The notes: a model not told the origin generated them from the letters alone. A DNA stretch of 64,000 nt from Candidatus Obscuribacter phosphatis (GCA_001899315.1 MOYA01000001.1:2496529-2560528), one strand, 5' to 3'. Numbered from the stretch's first letter, positions 41,845 to 51,031 are shown. Program-made: numbers and translations.

Positions 41845-41979
41845 TTACTGTCGCCAATATTTGTGATTGCGCAACCAGCGCTCAGCAAGTGCCGGTGAGA
41901 GCAAGTGAGGATTGAACATTATCAAAACGCCGATAAGCAGAAAGAGAGTCAGACCGGCGGACAGTATAAAGAGCATCAT
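41845..41979 (-). CDS. 44-residue small membrane protein
   Basis: Starts MMLFILSAGLTLFLLIGVLI, a single hydrophobic helix of about 20 residues, then MFNPHLLSPALAERWLRNHK and YWRQ. The basic, aromatic tail after a membrane helix is typical of small inner-membrane proteins with the tail in the cytoplasm. It is on the same strand as the two-helix protein 134 nt downstream. It has no clear ribosome site. Two Met codons in tandem could start it. Confidence 0.5.
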   Translation of the reverse strand: MMLFILSAGLTLFLLIGVLIMFNPHLLSPALAERWLRNHKYWRQ

Positions 41980-42104
41980 AAATGCTTTAAATTCTCGCTA
42001 AGGGGAAGCACGAAAATTACCAATCAATGAAAGAGAGCAGCTTTTCATTCCAGCAAACTTTCAATAGAAATAAATAATACACCTGCTTAGCGAAATGTCA
42101 TATC

Positions 42105-42147
42105 AAAAAAGCATAAAAGCGGCCAGTTTTTATCTGCCGCTTTTATG
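42105..42147 (-). terminator. Rho-independent terminator (minus strand)
   Basis: CATAAAAGCGGC (42112-42123) pairs perfectly with GCCGCTTTTATG (42136-42147) around a 12-nt loop. On the minus strand it is followed by TTTTTT (42105-42110). It ends transcription of the DUF4384 gene that stops at 42204. A second, imperfect stem (AAACCCGGCT/AAGCCGGTTT) lies just upstream at about 42148-42172. Confidence 0.85.
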
Positions 42148-42203
42148 AAACCCGGCTAAGAAAGCCGGTTTAAACGCTACTCATATTGCAGAGAGCTGAC
42201 CAA

Positions 42204-43196
42204 CTAGCGCTGGTGATCGAGCACCACATCAACGTGCAACACACTCGAAGCCTGCTTGGATACTACAGTTGTAGTACCTTCATCATCGCCATGATGAGCG
42301 TTATTCACCTTGGGCGCAGACTCGCCGGCGGCATGACTCGATGAATTTCTACCGCCAGAAGCCGATGAAGAACCTGATGAAGAGCCAGAAGACGAAGTCG
42401 AAGCTTTGGCAACTTTGTTCACCCGGCTGATGCCAGATGTTTTCGCAACCGGCTTCTTGTCTTTCTTTTCAGTGCTTACCTTGATTGGCACCGGTGTCGG
42501 ATCTGCCTTGGGCTCATCTCTGATTACAGGCGGAGCATCGATGCGAGGCGTGTTGTAGCTGATATAGATTTTGGCAGGCACCAAATCTTTGCTGCCGGTT
42601 TGAGCAGAAGCAATCATAGTCACTTGTCTTTGCGGCTTAGACAGATAGGCTTCAGCATCAATAGGTGTGCGCGAAAGCAAGAGTGTGAGCTTTTCGGTAC
42701 CAGGATTATCATCAAAAGTTAGATAACCGCTCTCGGGCAAAGTGTACTCTTTGCCGCGCTCAAGCCTGTTGTTTTCTTTGCTTGATGGATCGGGAAAGAG
42801 CACTGCTTTCTCGTTGACACTGCCTTGACTGAGCAAGATATAGGCGTAGCCGTCGATATTTGACTTCACATGAAAACGAATCGAATCACCCGAGCGAAAC
42901 TGAGTCTTATTGGTGACACGCAGCACGCTATGTCCGCGCTTCAATTCAATCCAATAGCGCAAGCCGGTATTAATTGTCTCGGTCGGTCTATCAAGCTGTT
43001 GAAAGAAAAGACCTTTAGCTCCTTCAGGCGGAGCTTCTGAAGCAGCACTCTCCGAGCCACTTTCTGCACCTTCAAGTTGAGCATATGCACCCTGCGGATT
43101 GACCGCCAGGCTCATTACCAAACTTAGAGCAAAAGCGCCGACCAGCGTTTTCTTCAGCCCATAATTTTGCTTTGATTGAGGTGACATCACTTTCAT
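42204..43196 (-). CDS. DUF4384-domain exported protein
   Basis: A 330-residue protein with a signal peptide (core ALSLVMSLAVN, end GAYAQ). A DUF4384 domain covers about residues 85-185 (GDSIRFHVKSNIDGYAYILLSQG, KAVLFPDP, LTLLLSRTPI). In other bacteria this domain is found on the exported side of signalling and stress proteins; its ligand is unknown. The tail from about 215 is disordered, with a Ser/Gly run, and ends with HVDVVLDHQR. It lies 129 nt downstream of the split-protease mosaic gene that also ends in DUF4384, so the two are probably related in function. Confidence 0.85.
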   Translation of the reverse strand: MKVMSPQSKQNYGLKKTLVGAFALSLVMSLAVNPQGAYAQLEGAESGSESAASEAPPEGAKGLFFQQLDRPTETINTGLRYWIELKRGHSVLRVTNKTQFRSGDSIRFHVKSNIDGYAYILLSQGSVNEKAVLFPDPSSKENNRLERGKEYTLPESGYLTFDDNPGTEKLTLLLSRTPIDAEAYLSKPQRQVTMIASAQTGSKDLVPAKIYISYNTPRIDAPPVIRDEPKADPTPVPIKVSTEKKDKKPVAKTSGISRVNKVAKASTSSSGSSSGSSSASGGRNSSSHAAGESAPKVNNAHHGDDEGTTTVVSKQASSVLHVDVVLDHQR

Positions 43197-43325
43197 TTAC
43201 TCCCCTTATTTCGGACCGCGGAGACAGCTCCTGTCTATTTTGCCATCTTTGCCATATTTTCGCGACCTATCCGGTCGTAGAGGCTCTACCGCCTAAACGA
43301 ACACATTAGGAAGAAGCCAGAAAAA

Positions 43326-45635
43326 CTATTGGGTCGCCTTATGCTTAAGTTCCATCAGCCTCAAATAGACCGAATCGCCCATCAGACCAGACAAGCCGAC
43401 CCGCGAAGTACCAGGGTCGGCAAAAAAGCGCGGACCGAGCTTATCGACATTGGTCTCGACCCCGTCGATATAATCGTCAGTGCTGAGTAGGTCGAGCGCA
43501 TGCTTGACGAACGGCTCATATATAGATTGGTCGTTCAAAAACCGAGCTTTCTGACTGCTCGCCACAAAAATAAAGCGCTCGGTACCCGCCGTCTTATCAA
43601 AAGTAAAAGCCTGAAAAGCCTTGCCCTTCTCATCTTGAGAGGCTTCGCCTCCAAGCGCAATATTTATCGACTTTCCTTTCTCTAAAAGCTGATCCTGAGC
43701 TTCGATAACCGGATAAATCAAGGCAACACTGCCCGAATTACCGCGGTAGAGACAATAAACATAGCTAGGCGTATCGGCTGTTACTTCCAGCGAAAACTTT
43801 TCGTTGCCGCTAAAAACTTCGTTATTGGGCGACTTGTGCCGCTGGCAAGTGGGCGCTGCCGCATCACTTACCCATTCGAGCATCTCGACTCGCACCCGGG
43901 GAATATCTGGAAAAGAAAGCCCCATATTAGGAATAACATTGGGCTTAGGCAGTGCCTGCGCCCCTGCCCAGGTGAGACCCATCACCAAAGCAGTGGTCAG
44001 CAAAGAAGAAATAATCGGCAAGGGAGCCGGCTGCACAACCACAGCGGGCGCGCCCACTACACCGGCGGCAGGCAATCGCAACTGCGAGGCTCTGGCGGCA
44101 GGCATGCGGGTTTGCGAGGCACGAGCGCTGGGACGCTTCTTGCCCTTGGGCTCCAGCTCGTCAATTAGACGCTGTCCGCAACCTTTGCAGAAATTGGCCA
44201 GCTCCATCGAAGAGCGTCCGCATTTAGGACACTGAATGCGCACCACTTCTCTAATGCCGGCAAGCTTAGCGGTGCCGGGCTTAGAAATATCAGTAGCGGT
44301 GAGCTTCTTGACCAACTCACCTTCGCCGGCATTGCGCAAACACTGCACCACCGACTCGATCCAAATCATCTGCCCAAGAGCAGCACTATCTTGCACTTGG
44401 GCATCTTTCGAAATCGCACCGCAGTGCATACCAATTACACTGCCGTCTTTGAAAACAGGGCAGCCAGAGGCTTCTTCGGGCAAGCCGATATTATGCACAA
44501 CATGGGAAGGATTCTGATCTTTAGCACTACCAAGCAAGACGCCGCGGCGCAACAAAGGCGCCATCGAAGCATCTTCCACCCAAAGGGCGGTGACCATATC
44601 ATTCGGCGAAAGCGGCGTATCAAGCCCCAACTGCATCGGTCTCTTTTCAGACTCACGCACAAAAGGCGCTTCGTAATAGCTAATTTGCCTGGTCTTAATC
44701 AGCTCTTGCAAAGTGGAATAAATGGCAAAATCATCGAGCCCGCAAAGCTGCCAAAGACTGCCAAGCGGCGTGCCGCCGTCGATAAAGGGCCAAACAATGC
44801 GACAAGCATCGCGACAATCGGGCGGCAAAATATCGTAGTTTGGTTGTTCCTGCCGCTTTGAAAAGAGACTGCTGGGTCCGCCGACAATGGCGGTCAACTT
44901 CTCAAGTTCGTCCATACGCCTCAAGGCTTCAATCAAAAGCATATCGGGCGGTCGGCTGATCTCAGCGCCGGCGCTCCAGTCGGGCACTTCGTCGGTGGCA
45001 AAATGAAAAAATCCGGCTAATCTGTGATTGATAATCTGATAGAAAGCCGACTCATTGAGAAGACCGCGGTAAAAAACTTGCTTTATCTTGCCGCCCTGGC
45101 AATAAATCTGCCCGATAGTACGAAAACGCTCGTCCATCAAAGAGAGCGTGCCTTCTTTGCGGGCATTGGTTATAGTCTGCAAAACCAAAGGCAGCTCAAG
45201 CTCAGAAAGAGACCCAGCCAAACCACCATCCCGAGTGGGTTGAAAGCGCTCAAAGCTATAAACCACTTCTCGGGCTATCTCTTCAGAGACATCGCCGCTG
45301 GCTTCTTGCAGTTTCAAAATAGCGACATTGTTCTGCTGCAAAGGCAAAGCCGGATAGGGAGCAGCCAGCGCCTGCTTAGCCCGGGCGGTCAGCTCTTTCA
45401 AGTCGAGATCGGGATGAAAACTGATGGACCGCACCGAGTATTCTTTGCCGCTGGTGGGAAAGCGCAAACGCAGCGCCGGCAGCAACTCGCGATAAAGAAT
45501 CAGGGCATGGGCAGTGGTTACAACCGTATCGCCGTCGACCTGAAAGGCAGCACAAAGCGGCTCACGCACAGGCAGAGTCTGGTCATAAACCATGCCTACA
45601 AAGCTTGCATGTTTGGTCAGGTCGTCATTCATCAC
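43326..45635 (-). CDS. Mosaic protein: split trypsin-like, DUF4388, zinc ribbon, DUF4384
   Basis: A 769-residue membrane protein whose parts can be read in order. Residues about 12-110 look like the first barrel of a trypsin-like protease (VTTAHAL with H43; NNVAILKLQ where a DIALLKL-type Asp would be). Residues about 145-214 resemble DUF4388. Residues about 335-435 look like the second barrel, with GLPEEAS390GCPVFKDGSVIGMHCG in place of GDSGGP. A zinc ribbon has C469, C472, C483 and C486, followed by a transmembrane helix (about 540-560) and a DUF4384 domain (about 600-705) outside. H43 and S390 are kept, the Asp is not obvious, so protease activity is uncertain. The domain insertion and naming are my inference. 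Confidence 0.75.
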   Translation of the reverse strand: MMNDDLTKHASFVGMVYDQTLPVREPLCAAFQVDGDTVVTTAHALILYRELLPALRLRFPTSGKEYSVRSISFHPDLDLKELTARAKQALAAPYPALPLQQNNVAILKLQEASGDVSEEIAREVVYSFERFQPTRDGGLAGSLSELELPLVLQTITNARKEGTLSLMDERFRTIGQIYCQGGKIKQVFYRGLLNESAFYQIINHRLAGFFHFATDEVPDWSAGAEISRPPDMLLIEALRRMDELEKLTAIVGGPSSLFSKRQEQPNYDILPPDCRDACRIVWPFIDGGTPLGSLWQLCGLDDFAIYSTLQELIKTRQISYYEAPFVRESEKRPMQLGLDTPLSPNDMVTALWVEDASMAPLLRRGVLLGSAKDQNPSHVVHNIGLPEEASGCPVFKDGSVIGMHCGAISKDAQVQDSAALGQMIWIESVVQCLRNAGEGELVKKLTATDISKPGTAKLAGIREVVRIQCPKCGRSSMELANFCKGCGQRLIDELEPKGKKRPSARASQTRMPAARASQLRLPAAGVVGAPAVVVQPAPLPIISSLLTTALVMGLTWAGAQALPKPNVIPNMGLSFPDIPRVRVEMLEWVSDAAAPTCQRHKSPNNEVFSGNEKFSLEVTADTPSYVYCLYRGNSGSVALIYPVIEAQDQLLEKGKSINIALGGEASQDEKGKAFQAFTFDKTAGTERFIFVASSQKARFLNDQSIYEPFVKHALDLLSTDDYIDGVETNVDKLGPRFFADPGTSRVGLSGLMGDSVYLRLMELKHKATQ

Positions 45636-45692
45636 ATCTAATAGTACAAGAATGGCAAAATTTAAGTAACTCTAGCCCCTCTGGATATTCCC

Positions 45693-46685
45693 TTGAAAAC
45701 AAAAGAATCGCAGACAGCGAAAGTGCAAGAAATTGAAGTGGCTGGGGTCGACTACAGCGCCGCAAGCAAAGACCCAAATGCCACATGGCTAAGCCTCGGG
45801 ACCCTGTCAAAAGACAGCAAAGGCATGCCCACGTTGGGTTTTGAGCATATTGATAATACAGGATCAATAAAAATCGCGGCATCTCTTTTGAAAAACAAAC
45901 CGATATCGGTTGGTTTTGATTTTCCCTTCTCCACGCCAAAAATTTTCCAAGCCTACCTCGTCCAAAATTCTAGCCCAGAAGCAAGCCAAACCGCCGCACA
46001 GCAAGCGATTCAAGCGCCAGCGAAAGAGAAGACACAAAGCCAAAGATATATACATCAAATATCTTTCGAGCGCCTATCGGATATCGCCAGCTTGTTCAGA
46101 ACAGAGTCGAAGCGACTGGGAAGAAAAGAGCCACTGCGCCTTACCGACAGCCTGGTTAGTCCTAAGGCAGCGAGCCCGCTACATTTGATCAATCCAGGCA
46201 TGCTCAAAATGACCTGGCAAGGCTCTGCACTGCTGCAAGAAATGCAAGACAACGGTTACCTAATTGCCCCATTCGATACAGGCTCAAGCCATTGCCCAAA
46301 CCAAAAGGTGGTCTATGAGACTTACCCCAGCGCCATCTTAAAGGCACTAGAGCTGCCCTACCAAAAATATAAAGGTAAGGACAGCCAGGCCCGCGACCTG
46401 CGGGCAGAAATTGTGGAAGGTCTGAGCAAGTTACACACTGTAAAGAGACTGAATTGGCTAGGGTTGAAGCTAGTAATCAAGCCATCTCTGAGAACAGTCG
46501 CCCTCGATGACGACAATGCCCTCGATAGTCTGATAGCGGCTATTGGTGCGGCACTAACCAGCCTTCACCCAGAAAGAGTTTCGCCTCACATTCTCTTAAC
46601 AAGCCCTGAACACCGCCACCTCTTTGAAGAGGCGATAGCAGAAGGTTGGATCTACGTTCCCTACCCTTTGATCGATAAGCTATAA
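45693..46685 (+). CDS. DUF429-like RNase H-fold protein
   Basis: A 330-residue cytoplasmic protein. AGVDYSAAS opens like a RNase H-fold nuclease or kinase, ISVGFDFPFS and VVYETYPSAILKAL follow, and ALDDDNALDSLIAAIGAAL near the end is the family's acidic motif, giving the DUF429 pattern. The molecular function is undefined; acidic residues suggest metal-dependent hydrolysis of nucleic acid. A TTG at 45693 is the first start in frame. A short perfect inverted repeat (46701-46722) lies between its stop and tRNA-Arg. Confidence 0.7.
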   Translation: MKTKESQTAKVQEIEVAGVDYSAASKDPNATWLSLGTLSKDSKGMPTLGFEHIDNTGSIKIAASLLKNKPISVGFDFPFSTPKIFQAYLVQNSSPEASQTAAQQAIQAPAKEKTQSQRYIHQISFERLSDIASLFRTESKRLGRKEPLRLTDSLVSPKAASPLHLINPGMLKMTWQGSALLQEMQDNGYLIAPFDTGSSHCPNQKVVYETYPSAILKALELPYQKYKGKDSQARDLRAEIVEGLSKLHTVKRLNWLGLKLVIKPSLRTVALDDDNALDSLIAAIGAALTSLHPERVSPHILLTSPEHRHLFEEAIAEGWIYVPYPLIDKL

Positions 46686-46737
46686 TGCTTTCCAGCCCGT
46701 TGGTACATTCCACTGTGTACCACTTGAAAGGCTTTGT

Positions 46738-46810
46738 GCGCCCGTAGCTCAGTGGATAGAGCCCCCGCCTTCTAAGCGGACTGTCGTTGGTTCGAATCCA
46801 ACCGGGCGCG
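46738..46810 (+). tRNA. tRNA-Arg (anticodon TCT)
   Basis: A 73-nt cloverleaf. The acceptor GCGCCCG (46738-46744) pairs with CGGGCGC (46803-46809); the D-stem is GCTC/GAGC; the anticodon loop is CTTCTAA with TCT; the T-arm is GTTGG-TTCGAAT-CCAAC; the discriminator base is G. One C-A mismatch closes the anticodon stem. CCA is not encoded. It reads AGA codons. Confidence 0.97.
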
Positions 46811-46876
46811 AGTTTTTAAAATGCTCCGCAAATGCACGAAATAGCCCCAGCAAAGATTGTTCGACGCACCGAATGA

Positions 46877-47190
46877 ACGGTTTGAAAGTCGGGCGAGCTT
46901 CCTGACTCGCTCGCCCGACCTTCAGACCGTATTAAACAATTAGAACCGCCGCTTTACCTGTAAGGACAACACTTTACTAATGCCTTACAGCGACTCGAGA
47001 GCGGCTGCGTGCTTAGCTGCGCTGTCTTAACATAGAGAATTTGGTCGCGAAAAGGTGGTTTACCTACTTTTCGACCAAACCCGGCAATGCTAAAACTGTA
47101 ACAAACCTGAACCAAACCGGCGCAGCATCAAGCTTTCGCAACAGAGTCACTATTTCATCCCGCCTGAAAGCGGGGGCTTTGCGTCGGCTA
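46877..47190. ncRNA. Candidate structured RNA or leader, unassigned
   Basis: No gene lies between tRNA-Arg and 47216, but several stems follow one another. Stem I (46877-46930) has ACGGT/ACCGT outside and an 11-bp GTCGGGCGAGC/GCTCGCCCGAC core. Stem II has CTGTAAGG (46958-46965) with CCTTACAG (46983-46990). A weaker stem lies near 46998-47023. Stem IV (47041-47078) has TTGGTCG/CGACCAA with AGGT/ACCT inside and bulges. A CCCGC/GCGGG stem follows near 47160. I cannot match it to RNase P, tmRNA, SRP or 6S RNA. It may be a stand-alone RNA or the 5' leader of the DUF4173 gene. Strand not decided. Confidence 0.4.
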
Positions 47191-47215
47191 CACCTACACA
47201 AAGAGTATTGAATCT

Positions 47216-48871
47216 ATGCCAATTTCACTGACTATCCTGCTTGCCTCGCTGGCTTTAGGCGGGCTTGCTCGCGCCCTGCTGGACGACTCAATCACACATG
47301 GTGCACCCCTGGGCTTGGGGATGACTCTTATAGTCATGCTCAATACCAGCGCAGCAATTCTATCTCTTCTACTTATTAGAAAAGAGAATAAAAGAGCCCT
47401 ACTCTTCTTTATACCGGCAGCGCTAGCCTCGACCGGGCTTAGTCTGAACGATTCGCCCTGGCTGAGAGCGCTCGACATAGCAGCCATATCTATAAGCACC
47501 GCCTTTGGTGTATACGCCAGCATCAGCAAAGAACCAATGCTGTCAGGCGTGATGAAAACCATTCAGAACTATTCCAGTGGAGCCATAGCCCCGCTGCTAG
47601 CCGCCATCGAACTAGTCTCTGAAAACATAGCCAAGCGCACCCTCATGAACGACGAAGCAAGTCGCATCTTCGGCTTTATCATGAAAGGCAGTTTCATCGC
47701 CACGCCCTTCTTACTGGTCTTCACCGCCCTTCTCTGCTCAGCCGATGCAGCCTTCGCCAAGCATCTAGGCGATTTTATAAAGCTCTTCGACCTGCCGAAA
47801 CTGCTTGAACTAAGCGTCACCACAAGTATTCTCTCAGCCATGGTGGGAGGACTGCTCTGGTCTGTGGCGCAGTGGACAGCCCAATCAGAGCCGAATCTTG
47901 CAAGCACTGCAAGTACTACAAGTACTGAAATTGCCGGCTCTGAAAGCGCTAGCCAAACAAGCAACAGTCAAGACCTCACACCCGCAACAACAGGCATCAA
48001 AATAGCCTTGCCCGAAATGGCTACAGCCCTAACTCTGCTCAATCTGCTCTTCGGTGCCTTTGTCTGTGTTCAGATCAAATATCTATTTGGCGGCGCTCAC
48101 TTAGTGCAAATCACGTCGGGTCTCACCTTTGCCGAGTACGCACGCCGGGGCTTCTTTGAACTTTGCACGGTATCGGTTCTGATGCTGCCTCTCTTGCTCA
48201 GTGCAGACGCCGTCTGCCAAAGGGCCAGCAAGAAAGCCAAAATAGTTTTCAACACTCTGGTATCAAGTACGGTATTGCTGCTCTTGACCATAGTAGCCTC
48301 TGCAATAGAACGCATGCAGCTATACTCAAGAGAATACGGCATGAGCGAACTGCGTTTCTTCACCACAGCTTTCATGCTCTATCTGGCAACAATCTTCTTA
48401 GCCTATCTTGCCTCGGTAATAAGAGCGCAGCGCCGCATCTTCGTACCTGCCACCTATGCCCTCGGGCTAATCTCAATCTCGGCACTGCATATGGTGAATC
48501 CTGAGTATATAATCTCTAAATCAAACATGAGCAGACCTGCCGACAAAATAGATGTAGGCTATGTTCTTTCACTAAGTTGCGACGGCTTGCCGCCCATCGT
48601 AGACGAATTGCCGCGCCTGCCCGAAGCCGAGAGAAAGCAAACCGCCAGTCAGTTGCTCGCGCGCCTGAACGGCGCCTGGAAGACCGATTGGCGAGCCTTC
48701 AATCTGTCGCGAATGACCGCCTATATAAAAGTCAAAGAAGCCGAACCACAATTGAGGAAATACGCCGGGACAGCCAATACTCTACAGTCCAAAACTTTGC
48801 CAGCCAGTAATTTGACAGCCAGTAACACATCGGCGACTGCGAGCCCAGCTACAGCATCAACCAACAAATAA
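47216..48871 (+). CDS. DUF4173/DUF4153 membrane protein
   Basis: A 551-residue polytopic membrane protein with about twelve hydrophobic segments. The region VQIKYLFGGAHLVQITSGLTFAEYARRGFFELC (about 282-314) is the hallmark of the DUF4173 family (older DUF4153), whose function is unknown. The central loop (about 225-255) has a Ser/Thr-rich repeat (STASTTSTE). The soluble C-terminus (from about 450) ends in a Ser/Ala/Thr tail with AST repeats. It is followed at 20 nt by the DUF6891-like gene, so they are probably co-transcribed. The leader contains strong hairpins. Confidence 0.85.
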   Translation: MPISLTILLASLALGGLARALLDDSITHGAPLGLGMTLIVMLNTSAAILSLLLIRKENKRALLFFIPAALASTGLSLNDSPWLRALDIAAISISTAFGVYASISKEPMLSGVMKTIQNYSSGAIAPLLAAIELVSENIAKRTLMNDEASRIFGFIMKGSFIATPFLLVFTALLCSADAAFAKHLGDFIKLFDLPKLLELSVTTSILSAMVGGLLWSVAQWTAQSEPNLASTASTTSTEIAGSESASQTSNSQDLTPATTGIKIALPEMATALTLLNLLFGAFVCVQIKYLFGGAHLVQITSGLTFAEYARRGFFELCTVSVLMLPLLLSADAVCQRASKKAKIVFNTLVSSTVLLLLTIVASAIERMQLYSREYGMSELRFFTTAFMLYLATIFLAYLASVIRAQRRIFVPATYALGLISISALHMVNPEYIISKSNMSRPADKIDVGYVLSLSCDGLPPIVDELPRLPEAERKQTASQLLARLNGAWKTDWRAFNLSRMTAYIKVKEAEPQLRKYAGTANTLQSKTLPASNLTASNTSATASPATASTNK

Positions 48872-48891
48872 TCAGATAGGAAAGGACACCT

Positions 48892-49836
48892 ATGAACTAT
48901 TATCAAATGAACAAAAAATATCTCAAGCAGCTGGTGGCGCGACATGTAAAAGAAGGCTTTCTGAAGCGCAATCAAATTATCGATCTGGTCATGAATGAAT
49001 TTAACGATCTAGTAGTTGGTGACGATAACGACAGTAATACCAAAATAGACACCGAAATAGACACCGAAATAATCGGCGGTATCAAGGGCGGCATCAATAA
49101 CGGTATCAATGGCAACACCAATATTACAGACGGTGGCGCTAGAGCAGCAAGCTTTAGCGCCAGCAGGCTCGATGACTGGGGACGCTTAGACCTCTCTGCA
49201 AACGCGCGCGAGCGCAGATTGCGTCAACTAGAAATCTGGACCGACCATGCCCTGGCACTACATAGAGAAGAAGAAAGGCGGTATCCACCGCTCACCGACT
49301 GCGACCGCATCGACAGAGCCTTCCAAAAGCTGCAAGAACAAGACATCATCGCCCGGCAACATTTCAGCTGCTGCAACAGTTGCGGACACCGCCAGATCGA
49401 AACCGACGGCATAAAGCTGATGATGCGCGGACAAAAGAAACGCGGTTATGTTTTCTATCACAAAGACGACACCGAAAGAGCGGCTCGCTCGGGCTTGCTC
49501 TATCTTACTTTCGGAGCCTTCAGCGAGCCCGACCCGAGTTATGCTAGTGATGCTAGTGGGGCTAGGCAAAATAGCCAGAGAGATCAACTGCAGGGCAGTC
49601 AACTAGATCGCAACCAAGCAATCGGCGAGATTCTGCAAGAGACACTAGCCAGCGAAGGTCTGGAGGTTAGCTGGAGTGGCTCGGCACTGCATCGCATTTC
49701 GGTCACTCTCAATTGGCAAAAGCGCAGACAAGACCTGGCAGAACAAGAAAACGAGAGAAGCAAGCGTGAAAAGAGCGAAAGAAAGACAAGCGGCAGTTTC
49801 AAGCGTAAACGAGCCAATTTGAAGATAGTCGGCTAA
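48892..49836 (+). CDS. DUF6891-like protein
   Basis: A 314-residue cytoplasmic protein. QHFSCCNSCGHRQI (about 160-173) with its Cys motif and RGYVFYHKDDTERA (about 188-201) match the pattern I remember for DUF6891, and a later LEVSWSGSALHRISVTLNWQ closes the domain. Residues about 45-85 are an Asp/Ile/Gly/Asn repeat (KIDTEIDTEI, GGINNGINGNT) and the last 50 are Lys/Arg/Glu-rich. No enzyme activity is known for the family. It lies 20 nt after the DUF4173 gene, and the next gene starts 1 nt after its stop. Confidence 0.6.
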   Translation: MNYYQMNKKYLKQLVARHVKEGFLKRNQIIDLVMNEFNDLVVGDDNDSNTKIDTEIDTEIIGGIKGGINNGINGNTNITDGGARAASFSASRLDDWGRLDLSANARERRLRQLEIWTDHALALHREEERRYPPLTDCDRIDRAFQKLQEQDIIARQHFSCCNSCGHRQIETDGIKLMMRGQKKRGYVFYHKDDTERAARSGLLYLTFGAFSEPDPSYASDASGARQNSQRDQLQGSQLDRNQAIGEILQETLASEGLEVSWSGSALHRISVTLNWQKRRQDLAEQENERSKREKSERKTSGSFKRKRANLKIVG

Positions 49837-49837
49837 C

Positions 49838-51031
49838 ATGCAAAGCAAGAACGTCGCCGAGGGGGCGAGATGCAAAAGGCATCGGCAGAAAATGAATAAG
49901 GCTAGTAAACGCATCGGCAAGGGCAGAAAACTTCTGCTCCTACTCGCACTGCTCATTTCGATGGCGCTTACTGCCGATGCCTTGCTTTACCCACGCTTGT
50001 GTTGCAGCACCGCCCCCGCCACCACCTACAACCGCGGCGCCAACGCCATCTGGTTGCGCTATCTCTGGTATTTCGGCAAACACAGTGACGCCGCCCTATC
50101 GAGCCTCATCGACAAACTAAAGCAAGGTCAGTTCAAGTATCTATACTTTCACGTGCGCAGCCTTGATGAGCAGGGAAAGCTCATGCACCGCTACAAAGAA
50201 AACGCTCTGACAATCAATACCCGCATAAAAAATGAAATGCCGGGAGCAAAGTCAATTGCCTGGATTTATGTACAAAGCGTCTATCTGCAAGCAAAGCAAA
50301 AGACAACCGATATCAGCAAATCAGATATAAGACAGAACATGGTGAAAGAGGCAAAATATCTGGTGGAAGAATGCGGCTTTGACGGCATTCAGTGGGACTA
50401 TGAGTTTTATCCTTCGGGCAATAAAGACATGCTCGCTCTGCTTGATGAAACGCGCCGGGCGCTGCCCAATGCCTATATATCAGTGGCCGCGCCCTGCTGG
50501 TATCCCGGTACTCTCTGGGGCTTTTCAGACTCCGACTTCAAAGAGCTAGCCGCCCACTGCGACCAGATAGCGGTGATGTGTTACGACACTTTCTTTCACT
50601 ATCCCCGCGCCTATAGTTGGCTGGTGGCCCAACAAGCCAAACACGTCACCCGCGCCTGCACTCTTGCCAACCAAGAAAGCGAGAAGCAAAGTGGTCAAGA
50701 TGATGCAGGCGGCATGGGTGGGCAGCCACAGTCTCAACCTAAACCTCAAACTAAAGCTCATAAATGTTCAGTAATTCTTGGCTTGCCGGTCTATGACGAA
50801 GGCACAGCCGGACATCTCACCCACAGCGAAAACCTGCGCACAGCTCTAGCCGGCGTGAACGCGGGCTTGAACGAACTGGCGAAGCGCGACCGCAGCCGGG
50901 GCAACACCGACAAAGAGAGCGACCATCCCGCCCGCAGCCTCGAAAGTTTCGAAGGGGTAGCCCCCTTTGCCGAATATACGATGGACGAGGGCGAATGGCG
51001 GGATTTTCAGAAGTTTTGGGTGACTCCTTAA
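49838..51031 (+). CDS. GH18-like glycoside hydrolase, exported
   Basis: A 397-residue protein. A hydrophobic segment (about 31-45) after a basic N-terminus is a signal anchor or peptide. The TIM-barrel core has YLYFHVRSLDEQG, AWIYVQSVYL and the catalytic strand FDGIQWDYEF (D182, D187, E189), the DxxxxDxE pattern of family 18, although the middle Asp is Gln. Chitinase- or peptidoglycan-type glycan cleavage is likely but not certain; the Glu is the acid catalyst in the family. An Asn/Gln/Lys-rich insert sits near residues 280-310. ATG at 49838 is 1 nt after the previous stop. A start 18 codons on (49892) is also possible. Confidence 0.72.
   Translation: MQSKNVAEGARCKRHRQKMNKASKRIGKGRKLLLLLALLISMALTADALLYPRLCCSTAPATTYNRGANAIWLRYLWYFGKHSDAALSSLIDKLKQGQFKYLYFHVRSLDEQGKLMHRYKENALTINTRIKNEMPGAKSIAWIYVQSVYLQAKQKTTDISKSDIRQNMVKEAKYLVEECGFDGIQWDYEFYPSGNKDMLALLDETRRALPNAYISVAAPCWYPGTLWGFSDSDFKELAAHCDQIAVMCYDTFFHYPRAYSWLVAQQAKHVTRACTLANQESEKQSGQDDAGGMGGQPQSQPKPQTKAHKCSVILGLPVYDEGTAGHLTHSENLRTALAGVNAGLNELAKRDRSRGNTDKESDHPARSLESFEGVAPFAEYTMDEGEWRDFQKFWVTP

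Noticed and set aside
46877-47190. RNase P RNA, tmRNA, SRP RNA or 6S RNA
   Set aside because: The conserved sequence blocks of these RNAs that I know (for example the RNase P GAGGAAAGTCC block or the tmRNA tRNA-like ends) are absent, so only 'structured, unassigned' is claimed.
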